DNA of 64,000 nucleotides from Arachis hypogaea (Eukaryota; Streptophyta; Magnoliopsida; Fabales; Fabaceae): NCBI RefSeq assembly GCF_003086295.3, contig NC_092048.1, forward strand, positions 85,074,386-85,138,385, in the 5' to 3' direction. Position 1 is the stretch's first letter, and every line of letters begins with the position of its first letter. Positions 1-8,971 of this stretch are shown here, one piece after another. The notes under the pieces were generated by a model. It was given only the letters and a program-made list of their open reading frames with translations. It ran no database searches and was not told the origin of the DNA. Made by a program: the position numbers and the translations under genes.

Positions 1-1612
1 TTATGGTTAAATAATGTAACCATATAAATAAGCTCAAAATCTTACAGGTTATGTGTTCTTAGCTTTTTAAACTATGTTCCAAATACAACTTCAAACAAGT
101 TTTAACAGAAAAAATTTCAATTTAAATTAGTGAAATACTATAAAAATTTCTTGAAAAAAGAAATATTACTTCAACCAGTAGTAACTAAATGCAAAAAATC
201 AAACAAACATGTAATCAAATATGCAAATGCAACAATGAACTAATAAAGAAAACAAGACATTGGTGTTGAGAAGAAAATAACTAACCCATGGAGATCGGTA
301 TCGACCTCCCCACACTTAAAGGATGCACCGTCCTCGGTGCATGCTAAGATGTGCAAGTGGAAGGGTTGCTTCAACTAATGCTTTTCTCTAAAGATTGTGA
401 TGTGGACTTGTTTGTCTCCCATTTAGAAGCTTTTCCTTTCTCTTTCTCGGTGGCCAGCCTGAAGTAGAGGAAAAGAAGAAAAGTAACCCAGAAAGAAAGA
501 TAAAACACAAATAAAATATGGCTGGGTTAATGCCAAATAATGAGGATCACATTACATGGTAGCTACAACATGCAATTCAAAAAACAGTGGAAGCAAATGG
601 CATATCAATATTGCAAAAAATTTGCAACAAGGGGAAGAGTAGGTAAGAAAGACAGTATAAAATATTACCCAACAGTGTAAAGCAAGTCACTAAGCACCAA
701 AATAATTCAAGAAAAGATGTAACAGTTGAATAAGAAAATTTAACACCGATGGTAAAATAATAAATTTAGAAAAGAAAATAAAAATATACACAAAATTAAA
801 ATGCAATGGATGAAAGAATATAAATGTAATGAGGAAAGAAAAATGAGAAGGAAGAAGAAAGAAATAAGAAGGGGGAGGGAAAATTAGGATTGGCGAAGAA
901 AAGATAAGATAGTTGGCGCTGATCTGGATAAGTTGTGCGGCGCATGTGACGCGGACGCGTGAGTGACGCGGTCGCATGGTGTGTGATGTTTGTCAAGTGA
1001 CGCGGACGCGTGGGTCACGCGGTCGCGTGACTTGATTTAAGCGAATGGCGCGAGGGCAGCCATGTGTTCACGCAACTCTCTGTTTCAAACCCATTTTGCC
1101 AAAAATTTGGGGTGACGCGATCGCGTGGTTGACGCGATCGCGTGAATGGCCTTTCTTTTAAAAATGACGCGGACGCGTAAGGCACGCGTTTGTGTGGTAG
1201 GGCTTGTGCTTCTAGCATGGTTCCAGCCCCACTCCATCATAACTTACTGCCATACACCTCTTTACGTTGATTTCACAGGGCCACGCGTTCGCGTGGGTGA
1301 CTCAGAAGCGTGGGGAGGCTATTTCGCAAATGACGCGAACGCGTCAGCGACGTGGTCACGTGGTCATATTTGTGCCTAAGGCACGCCTCCAGCCACGCTT
1401 TCGCATGACTCTCTGCTTCTTTCTTCTTGTTGCGAAAGCACCTATGACGCGAACGCGTCAGCGACGCTGGTGCGTCGCGTGCAAATTTTTTTTTATATAT
1501 ATGCCATGTGCAGATGCAAATGCAGAATGCAGGTGAATATGCATAAATTATGAATGAACACTAGTAAAAATAAAATAAAATAAACTAGGAATAAAAGGAA
1601 GGATTATACCAT
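1..1612 (-). other. 3' noncoding region of element C
   Basis: The stretch is A/T-rich with no credible gene. It includes a GGTCGATACC-like sequence near 290 and the 'caccaaactta'-poor tail of C. Positions 930-1480 hold an ACGCG palindrome cassette described separately. Short frames here read only through the cassette or poly-pyrimidine tracts and have no family resemblance. The 3' LTR and polypurine tract expected further left are not in the window. Confidence 0.5.
930..1480. repeat. ACGCG/CGCGT palindrome cassette
   Basis: About ten short GC-rich palindromic or near-palindromic units built on ACGCG-NN-CGCGT lie in A/T-rich surroundings. Examples are TGACGCGGACGCGTGAG and two copies of GACGCGATCGCGTG near 1113 and 1131. 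Units come in pairs joined by GGTGAC-like or GAGTGAC-like linkers. Similar cassettes occur in the D LTR, the C LTR and LTR G, so this is a recurrent non-coding ornament of these families. Its role is unknown. Confidence 0.75.
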
Positions 1613-1662
1613 GGTGGGTTGTCTCCCACCTAGCACTTTTAGTTAAAGTCCTTAAGTTGGAC
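1613..1662 (-). other. Post-stop double-hairpin module of C
   Basis: In sense orientation a GTCC/GGAC stem with loop AACTTAA is followed by a stem GGTGGG/CCCACC with loop AGACAA. The module begins 18 nt after the stop codon at 1680-1682. It matches the modules at 8913, 17161, 28221 and 60689 in layout. Both stems have different but complementary bases here. Confidence 0.7.
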
Positions 1663-1679
1663 ATTTGGTGAGCTCCTTG

Positions 1680-2347
1680 TCATGGTGGCTTGTGCTTGAA
1701 CTCGTCTTGAAACTTCCACCAATGCTTGGACTTCCAATAAGCTCTATCAATACCAAGTAAATTTCTCAAGCTTTGATGGAGTTCTTCACAAGCTTTGAGC
1801 TCCCAAATTTGATCCTCATATATTCCTGGATCCCAAATCTTGTTTCTACACCCATCTTCAAGTTGATCATCATGATTCCATCCGGGTGATAAGCAATCTG
1901 AATTCTCACTAAGGCATCCAAACAGCTTCCTAGATCCATTCAGTTGGGCTTTACACCAACTTTTGCATTTAAACTTTGAGCTTTCCACCATATTGAACCT
2001 TGCATGACAACTCCAACCACTAACCATCTTCCTCTTACTCTTAACGTGACAGAGAGCTCTAAGCTGGCCATCTGTCTCAAGTAACCATATTCAAGTGGGA
2101 AAGTAAAGGGCAAGGATAAGAATTTTACCCACTTGAATGTTGTATTGGATGGTAATGGCTTTGGGGGAGGTGTTTCTAATGATCTTGCAAGCTCCACTCC
2201 CTTGTGCTCTTCTTTGAATTCCTCCACCTCCTTGTAAGCTTCTTCAATTTCAACCTCTTCCTCTTGGTAGCTTTCTTCCAATTCAATCTCCTCTTCATTT
2301 CTTTCCAAGGGCATGGGAGGTTGTGCTTCTTCTTCTGTAATCTCCAT
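1680..2347 (-). pseudogene. Element C ORF, C-terminal part (frameshifted)
   Basis: This is the downstream portion of the C protein, after the B insertion. The first part (frame open from 2347 to 1940) is strongly acidic, with runs of Glu such as EEEAQPPMP and EEVEIEEAYKEVEE. The last part reads in a different frame (2027-1680) and ends in KHWWKFQDEFKHKPP. The change of frame near 1940-2027 implies an indel. The acidic style continues that of the frame at 24945-25223 on the other side of B, which supports a single original ORF. I do not recognise a catalytic domain. It may be a gag-like or accessory protein of a non-autonomous element. Confidence 0.55.
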
Positions 2348-2909
2348 GTCAAATCACACTTTTCACAACTCGTACCACTAACCAGCAAGTGCACTGGGTC
2401 GTCCAAGTAATACCTTATGTGAGTAAGGGTCGATCCCACAGAGATTGTCGGCTTGAAGCAAGCTATGGTTATTTTGTAATTCTTAGTCAGGAAATTAATA
2501 ATAAAATGATTGGGTTTATGAAGAGTAAATAACATAAAATAAATACTTGTTATGCAGTAATGGAGAACAGGTTGAGGCTTTGGAGATGCTCTGTCTTTTG
2601 AATCTCTGCTTTCCTACTGTCTTCTTCTTCACGCACGCAAGGCTCCTTCCATGGCAAGCTGTATGTTGGTGGATCACCGTTGTCAATGGCTACCATCCAT
2701 CCTCTCAGTGAAAATGGTCCAAATGCGCTATCACCGCACAGCTAATCATCTGTCGGCTCTCACTCATGTTGGAATAGGATCCATTGATCCTTTTGCGTCT
2801 GTCACTACGCCCAGCACTCGTGAGTTTGAAGCTCGTTACAGTCATCCCATCCCAGATCCTACTCGGAATACCATAGACAATGTTTAGACTTTTCGGATCT
2901 CAAGAATGG
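2347..2909 (-). repeat. B 3' LTR, distal part
   Basis: This matches 23416-23979 closely, including the conserved stretch with GCAAGTGCACTGGGTCGTCC and GATCCCAC(A/G)GAGATTGTCGG. It lacks the first dozen or so bases of the LTR found at 23404. It stops at 2909, where element A is inserted, and resumes at 14381. Confidence 0.85.
2905..2909. repeat. Target-site duplication of A (left copy)
   Basis: AATGG lies immediately before the TGATGC end of A. The identical AATGG is at 14381-14385, immediately after its GCATCA end. The interrupted B LTR reads through one copy of AATGG at 23974-23978, which confirms the duplication. Confidence 0.9.
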
Positions 2910-5290
2910 TGATGCGCATAAACTTGTTATGCTACGATTTAGGAAATTGCACGATCGGCAAAATTCCTTCCGGCAAGTGCACCGTTATCGTCAAGTAAAA
3001 CTCACATAGAGTGAGGTCGAATCCCACAAGGATTGGTTGAGTGAGCAATTCGGATTAGAAGTGTGTTCTAGTTGAGCGAAATCAAGATTTAGATGAAATT
3101 GCGGAATGTAAAATAGGCGGGAAACGTAATGACAAGAAATTTAAATGGCGGAATCTTAATTGCATGAATTAAAGAGCAGAAGCTAAATTGTTGAAATTAA
3201 AAGGGAATGGGGGTGATTGCATGAATTGAGTTGCAGAATGTAAAGAGAAAGTGGAAATCAGAAATGGGGAATTCATTGGGTTATAGGAGATATTGAGATC
3301 TCCGAATCAAAACATGTTTATCTCTTCCTCAAGCAATGCGTTCATTGAATTTTGCTTGGCAATCTTATATGATTGGATCCCAATCCCTTGGCTCACCAAT
3401 TCTCTCTAAAAACAAACAAATTCCCAATCCCTTGGTTTAAATGTTCATAAGAAGAGATGATGCTCGATCACTGATTATACCACACAGTTTCATGAACCAC
3501 AATTTGGTAGGATTACATGTCACAATATCCATCCAAACCCCAATCCAATTCACTGTGAGAAAGCTTCTCTAGCATGAATCCTCCATTCTTTCCCAAGGTT
3601 CCGAAGGATTCCAATTATGGGTAGTTTCTTTCCCAAGACAACTACCCAATGGAATTAGATCGAGAGGCTTTCTAACAAAATTCAAGAGAAAAGATTGAAG
3701 AAGAAGATAAACTATTATTGATTCATTGAATTACAATAGAGCTCCCTAACCCAATGAAAGGGGGTTTAGTGAGTCATAGCTCTGAATTCAATTACAAAGA
3801 TATGAAAACTAGCTAAAAATGAAAGTAAAAGTCCTTCCTAACTTAAATTCTATCCTATTTATACACTTTCTATATTGAGCTTCTGTTATGTTTCTTGGGC
3901 TTTGAGGCCTCTCCCTGCTTTCCTTTTGCTTTGGGTTTATGATCCATAATCTTGATGAGGCTGCTGATCCAAATTCTGTAACATTCATTGAGCCAACTTA
4001 GTGATAATCAAATAATAATACATGACCAACAAATTGAAATTTTAGACTCATCAATCCTTCAGGCCCAATCCCATAAACCATGATATTCAATTGGGTTTCA
4101 TGCCAGAGTAAGTTTAAGTTAATGTTTGTGCTCAAAGACTAACTTTAAACCGCAATATTTTTGGCCCAGAAACCTTTTCCAAGAGTGGCGTTTAAGTTGC
4201 AGTTTAAGCTTAAACTGCAGCTTAAACGCCAGACACTTCCAGTGAAGCCTTTTGTAGAAGCACGTTTAAGCTTCAGTTTAAGGTTAAACTGAAGCTTAAA
4301 CGTGGAAATGGAAGAAGGCAGCCCTGGAGAGTCATGTAGTCGAACACGTTTAAGCTTCAGTTTAAGGTTAAACTGAAGCTTAAACGTGGAGATAGGAAGG
4401 GCAGCCCTGGAGGTCAAACACGTTTAAGCTCCAGTTTAAGGTTAAACTGGAGCTTAAACGTGGAAGAGGAGAAAGCCATCCTGGAGGTCGAACACGTTTA
4501 AGCTCCAGTTTAAGGTTAAACTGGAGCTTAAACGTGGAAGAGGAGAAAGGTAGCCCTGGAGGTGTCGAACACGTTTAAGCTCCAGTTTAAGGTTAAACTG
4601 AAGCTTAAACGTGGAAATGGAGAAAGCAACCCTGGAGGAGAAACTTGGTCGAACACGTTTAAGCTCCAGTTTAAGGTCAAACTGGAGCTTAAACGTGGAA
4701 ATGGCTCCCTGGTGCTTTTCCCCTTTCTGGCGTTTAACCTCCAGTTTAAGGTTAAACTGGAGGTTAAATGTGGAACTGCCCCCTTGGTGCCCTTCTCACT
4801 TCTGGCGTTTAACCTCCAGTTTAAGGTTAAACTGGAGGTTAAACGTGGAAGTGCTTCCTGATTGGAATTCTAATTCTGGCGTTTAACCTCCAGTTTAAGG
4901 TTAAACTGGAGGTTAAACTTCAATTCCAGCCTTCATGATTCTGGCGTTTAAGCTCCAGTTTAGGCTTAAACTGGAACTTAATTCACATGTGATATTCAAG
5001 CTTCCTTTATTGATTTTGTTGCTTCCTTGCTTAGCCTCTTCTTCCCTGAAATCATCCAAACAATTGCATCAAAGTCTTGCAAAATTTCATGAGAAATCTT
5101 CCATTCATAGCATTCAAGTAATATAACTAAAAACTCATGGAATTTGCATCAAAATCATACTGTTTGGATGGTTCATTGCTTTGTTCTTCTTTTAACCATT
5201 CTTGGTTACTTTAAGCTCAAGAAAATGCATAAAACATCTAAAACTATCAAAAAAATGCTAGTGAAACTAGCCTAAGATGCCTTGGCATCA
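2910..5290 (-). repeat. A 3' LTR
   Basis: This is the 2381-bp copy, bounded by TGATGC and GCATCA. It contains the palindrome array at 4186-4982 with 11 units, one more than the sister LTR. Between 2980 and 3180 it lacks several single bases, mostly in short homopolymers, that the sister LTR has. Apparent short reading frames inside come from translating the palindromes and are not genes. Confidence 0.92.
4186..4982. repeat. Array of 11 long palindromes in A 3' LTR
   Basis: Each unit is about 40-46 bp. It has an outer arm CGTTTAAGC or CGTTTAACC, an inner CAGTTTAA, a 2-bp centre and the complementary arm. Spacers are about 30-45 bp. Units start near 4186, 4261, 4345, 4419, 4493, 4570, 4654, 4731, 4806, 4880 and 4945. 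The inner triplet varies between units (TTGCAG, CTTCAG, CTCCAG, CCTCCAG) and the opposite arm usually changes to match. Units 1, 6, 8 and 11 carry mismatches. Each arm is flanked by CG. Confidence 0.93.
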
Positions 5291-5327
5291 CAACACCAAA
5301 CTTAATACTTGCTTGTCCCTAAGCAAG
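5291..5327 (-). promoter_or_regulatory. Polypurine-tract region and upstream hairpin of A
   Basis: In sense, a hairpin with stem CTTGCTT/AAGCAAG and loop AGGGAC (5308-5327) is followed by TAAGTTTGGTGTTG directly before the 3' LTR. This is the position where plus-strand priming is expected. The tract is G/T-rich as well as purine-rich, so it is an atypical PPT. Confidence 0.75.
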
Positions 5328-6375
5328 TCCTGAGTTATTTGAGAAGAAAGTATGAAACAGAAAGCAATTACATTGGCTATATTAGCAAGCATTTGAAGTT
5401 CATCAGAAGGGTTTTATGCAGAAAGTTGCAGCATCACTTTTTCATACTTATCAAGTAAGATTATCACTTTTTCATTGCATCCATCAAACACTGCTATGGC
5501 CTCTTGTTATTCTTATGTCCTTGGCACCTTTCTCTTCTTTGTTTTTCTTTTCTTTTTCTTAGAGCTCCTTTGCTCCTTGTTTGCTTGGTGTCATGTGTTG
5601 CACAAGCCTTTGGCATTTTCTTTTTCTTATCGGTGCACTACACATATCCACTTCAGGCATTTTAGTTCACATTTCTTCTTGAGACATTAGTGCCCAGCAC
5701 CTCTTTGTGTGACTAAATGTTTTGTATTTAGGTTGCTCTTGATAATGGACTTTTGGTTGATAATCCCGGGTTAGTTAACCCAAGTTACCAAGTGTTGAAA
5801 CACTCCTCAGAACCTATTCATCCAAGCATATCCTTAATACATGAACACCACAGGCATTTGTCTCAGAAGTTCAAACCATTGGTGCCTAGCTTATTTTCTC
5901 AAATTTTTTTCTTTTTGGTTGCCCTTTTTCAGTGGCTTTTTCTTCTTCTTTTTCTTTCTTTTTCATGGCCAAAGACATTTATTCATCAAGATCCATAGAC
6001 AGTTTTCAATTTCCACATAAAAATGATAATTCTACACTCTATTTCCAGTGATCTGACTGAACAATCAAGCATGCATACCACCACTTAATTCTACTTGATT
6101 TGTCACTAATTTAGCCAAGTTACTTTTGTTCAAACTTTTCTTTTATTTTTGGAAACAGAACCAGCATGGCAAGCACTTGTTTAAGAAGGTGAAGTTATAT
6201 CCAAACATCTAGGCATTCACTTTATTCAAAGCAATAACAGACACTCATACTAAAAAAAAAACTCCACATAAAACTTAAATGACTTATGATGAAAGAAAGC
6301 TCATAAAGACAATTCACCAATTATCATTTGATTATTAAGGAACGAGACCACCTCTTATTTATCGCTTGGTTCTAC
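5328..6375 (-). other. A 3' noncoding region
   Basis: About 1 kb lies between the second ORF and the PPT. It includes the palindrome GGGTTAGTTAACCC near 5769 and T-rich tracts. The stretch around 5690-5860 resembles 29230-29600 of element D (AGAGGTGCT...TAGTGACC... wording in the opposite orientation). No gene is supported; hydrophobic frames here come from T-rich DNA. Confidence 0.5.
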
Positions 6376-7884
6376 TTAATTCTTGGGATCCTGCTTCTTC
6401 TTGCTTCCTGCCTCTTTTTGACCACTTGTGCTTCCTTTGTCTTTTCTTATGAGCTTTTTCCAGAATCCAGCCTTTTTCATTGTTTCTTCCACTCCTTTTT
6501 CAAGGATCATTGCCTTGTTTATTTCTCCTTCTTTCCTCCCTTTGAAATACTCATCAAAAGCTGGGAATGCTGGGTCCATCTTGTGTAGATGTTCCCCTAT
6601 GTAGTTAAGCTTGATTTGCGAACTGATGTTGTAATCAGCTTGGACTGAGTATCTTGCATTCTGTAAAGTGGTGGCTTCCTTGATTGCCAAGACATTGGCA
6701 TCTTGGTGTTGGCATATGTGGCTGAAGGATTCTTGTAAGTGTAAATTCTGTTCCCTTTGCAGATCTAAGAATCTTGATTCAAAGTTCCTTTGCATATCCA
6801 TCATTTTTAGGTGAAAGTCCTCTTGTCTCTCCTGAGACCTCATGTATTGTTGAGACATTCCTTCCATGATTTCCTGCATTCTGCTCATATCCATGGGGTC
6901 TCTGGGAATTCGTTGTCTTCTTTCTGGGAATGCTTGCTCTTCTTGCTCTTCTTCTCTATCTTCTCCTTCCTGTCCTTCTTGTTCTGCTTCTTGCTCTGCT
7001 TCCGCTTGTTGCCCTTCTTCATTTCTTCTTCTTGTATGTCTTGGAGCAGTTGGGCCAAGAGTCATTCTGTACGCAGTTATGGCCAATCCAGGATATAGCC
7101 AATTAGGTCTTTCATCTTCAAGTGGTACTTGGACATCGATGCATAGTCTAATGATGGTGCTAGGGAAGTGAAGCCAGGATTCAGGGTCACTTTTCTCACT
7201 AAACTCTTGTATCTGTTCAGCAATGAGTTTATGAACTTTGATCTCCCCTCCCACCATAATCCAATGAAGCAAGATGGCTCTTTTAGGGACTATTTCTGAA
7301 GAGTTTGCAGTGGGCAGGATGGATCTCCTAACTATTGCGTACCACCCTTTAGCTTCAGGTGTTAGGTCTCCCCTTCTCAAGACTCTTGGAGCCCCTCTTG
7401 TTTTTCTCACCCATTCAGCTCTGATGGCACAAAGATCTTCAGCAATAGTCGTGTAGTCAGGTTCTCCTATCATCCTTTCCTCATAACTTGCTTGGCTGAA
7501 ATGTATGTTTTTCAGGCCAAGAGTTTTCATGATTGCCTTGGGGCTGAAGTCAACTTCCACCCCTCTCACATAGCTTTTGTATGTGGGTTTCTTGGTTGAG
7601 TCTTCCCTCACTGCATTTTCATAGAATTCCTTCACCAAGTTGATGTTGATTTTAGTGATTGGCTTAGTCAGGAGCTCCCACTTCCTCTTTTTGATCTTCT
7701 CCCAAACACCTGGGAACTCATCCTTTTCAAGGTCAAAGGGAACCTCAGCTAGTACCCTTTTAGGTCTCATCCATTCGGCTTGAATCTCATGGAAAACTGA
7801 TTTGTATCTCCTTGCATCGAATTCCCTGTTCTCCTCCATTGGTTGCTTGTCTTTTCTTCTTTTGTGGCTAGATGAAGCTGCCAT
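6376..7884 (-). CDS. Element A second ORF (envelope position, plant transposon-protein-like)
   Basis: A 502-residue intact ORF starts at ATG 7884 and lies downstream of gag-protease in the same sense. Residues about 60-290 carry the pattern of the family named 'putative plant transposon protein' in domain databases (YKSYVRGVEVDFSP, KAILLHW-like segments); this is recognition by eye. Residues about 290-340 are Gln/Glu-rich and acidic. The section from 345 to 420 is Met/Gln-rich and probably coiled coil, and the C-terminus is basic (KKKQDPKN). There is no signal peptide or clear membrane segment, so despite its position it does not look like an envelope protein. It is intact while gag has a stop, which suggests recent activity. 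Function unknown. Confidence 0.7.
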   Translation of the reverse strand: MAASSSHKRRKDKQPMEENREFDARRYKSVFHEIQAEWMRPKRVLAEVPFDLEKDEFPGVWEKIKKRKWELLTKPITKININLVKEFYENAVREDSTKKPTYKSYVRGVEVDFSPKAIMKTLGLKNIHFSQASYEERMIGEPDYTTIAEDLCAIRAEWVRKTRGAPRVLRRGDLTPEAKGWYAIVRRSILPTANSSEIVPKRAILLHWIMVGGEIKVHKLIAEQIQEFSEKSDPESWLHFPSTIIRLCIDVQVPLEDERPNWLYPGLAITAYRMTLGPTAPRHTRRRNEEGQQAEAEQEAEQEGQEGEDREEEQEEQAFPERRQRIPRDPMDMSRMQEIMEGMSQQYMRSQERQEDFHLKMMDMQRNFESRFLDLQREQNLHLQESFSHICQHQDANVLAIKEATTLQNARYSVQADYNISSQIKLNYIGEHLHKMDPAFPAFDEYFKGRKEGEINKAMILEKGVEETMKKAGFWKKLIRKDKGSTSGQKEAGSKKKQDPKN

Positions 7885-8971
7885 TGGTTCTTTAGTTTTG
7901 GGGTAAGTGACAAGCTAAAGTTGACAAGGTGAAGCAAGAAGTGTCGTTGGAAATGTGGGAGGTTGTTTTCGGCAAGAGATAGTTTATGCTATGATGAAGA
8001 AAATGTGCATGAAGGAGATTTGGTGGTGTTGAACTCGTTCCCCAAGTGGTTCTTTATAGGGCCCTTAAGTGAAAAATGGACGGCTAGGGTGGTTTGTGAA
8101 GGGTGGCTTGATGGTAAATATATGAATTAGGGAGAAGGACGAATTGCTTTTCATTTTCTTGGAAGTATTCTGGGTGCATTAGGTTGTACATGTAGCAATC
8201 TTTTCTTGCAGAACTTCCTTTTCCCATGTGTTAGCTTCAAAGACTTGTGAACTTTCTTTTTGACCAAGCACCGTACCTCCCTTTGTCTTTTTCCTCCATT
8301 TTTGTCTTTTCTTTTGTACCTGCACAAACAAACAAGTTTGCTATCATTTTTCGGTCCATGTGAATGATGAATAGTACTTGCACATGTAAATCAATGATTG
8401 ACTCCATGAGCTTATAGCCGTGACTTTTGTATGTATGCACACTTATTATTTGACACCAAACTTAGTGTTTGGTAAAGTCTCCTGATGACAAGAAATCCAT
8501 ATTGGTTGTCCTTAATCAATGTGCATAATTCTAATAAATCATAGTCACTTTGGCTCTTTGATTCTAAACAAAGTTACTACCCTAAGTAATTGAAACCAAA
8601 GTATTAAAACATGCTAATGGTCTACTTGTCATGAATTTCGAAATCCAGAGGAACTTCTTGCTTTTCATGAACCGTGTTCAAAGAGGAACACCAAACTTAA
8701 TGTTTGGTTGTGCACCTTGCATGAAAAATTGAATGCATTTTGAATAAAATTTTGGGTGCCTTCAGGCACACCAAACTTAGAGACAAATTGTATTTTACAT
8801 GCAATGTTTAGTGCACTCTTTCAGCAGTTGTCCTGAGGATTCAAGTTCATGCATAAGAAACCATGCTTTATTATATGCAAAACAAAACAATAAAGAGTAA
8901 GGATATTAAAAACATGGGTTGCCTCCCATGAAGCGCTTCTTTAACGTCACTAGCTTGACGGTTGTCCCTTG
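7885..8971 (-). other. A spacer between gag-PR and second ORF
   Basis: This 1.1-kb noncoding interval contains three copies of the ACCAAACTTA motif (8452, 8688, 8767), two of them followed by GTGTTTGG-type complements, and the double-hairpin module at 8913-8960. No gene is seen. It could hold signals for expression of the second ORF, but no promoter is evident. Confidence 0.5.
8913..8960 (-). other. Post-stop double-hairpin module of A
   Basis: In sense, stem CGTCA/TGACG with loop AGCTAG is followed by TTAAAG, AAGCGCTT, then stem CATGGG/CCCATG with loop AGGCAA. The module starts 11 nt after the gag-protease stop codon (8972-8974). Both stems are perfectly paired. Confidence 0.8.

Noticed and set aside
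930..1480. CpG island promoter
   Set aside because: The CG content comes only from the ACGCG cassette in an element's 3' noncoding region; no gene starts there.
4562..4886. Reading frames rich in KLQFKVKLKLKR-type repeats, also at 13519-13949
   Set aside because: They arise on both strands from translating the palindromes and have no other support.
4186..4982. Regular 44-bp repeats with 30-45-bp spacers, CRISPR-like at first sight
   Set aside because: Units are long palindromes inside the LTR of a plant retroelement, spacers are related to one another, there are no cas genes, and a duplicate array exists in the sister LTR.
5475..5998. Hydrophobic frames that look like small membrane proteins (also 15946-16224 and 59117-59433)
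   Set aside because: They are translations of T-rich noncoding retroelement DNA; the copies in B and E are not conserved as protein.
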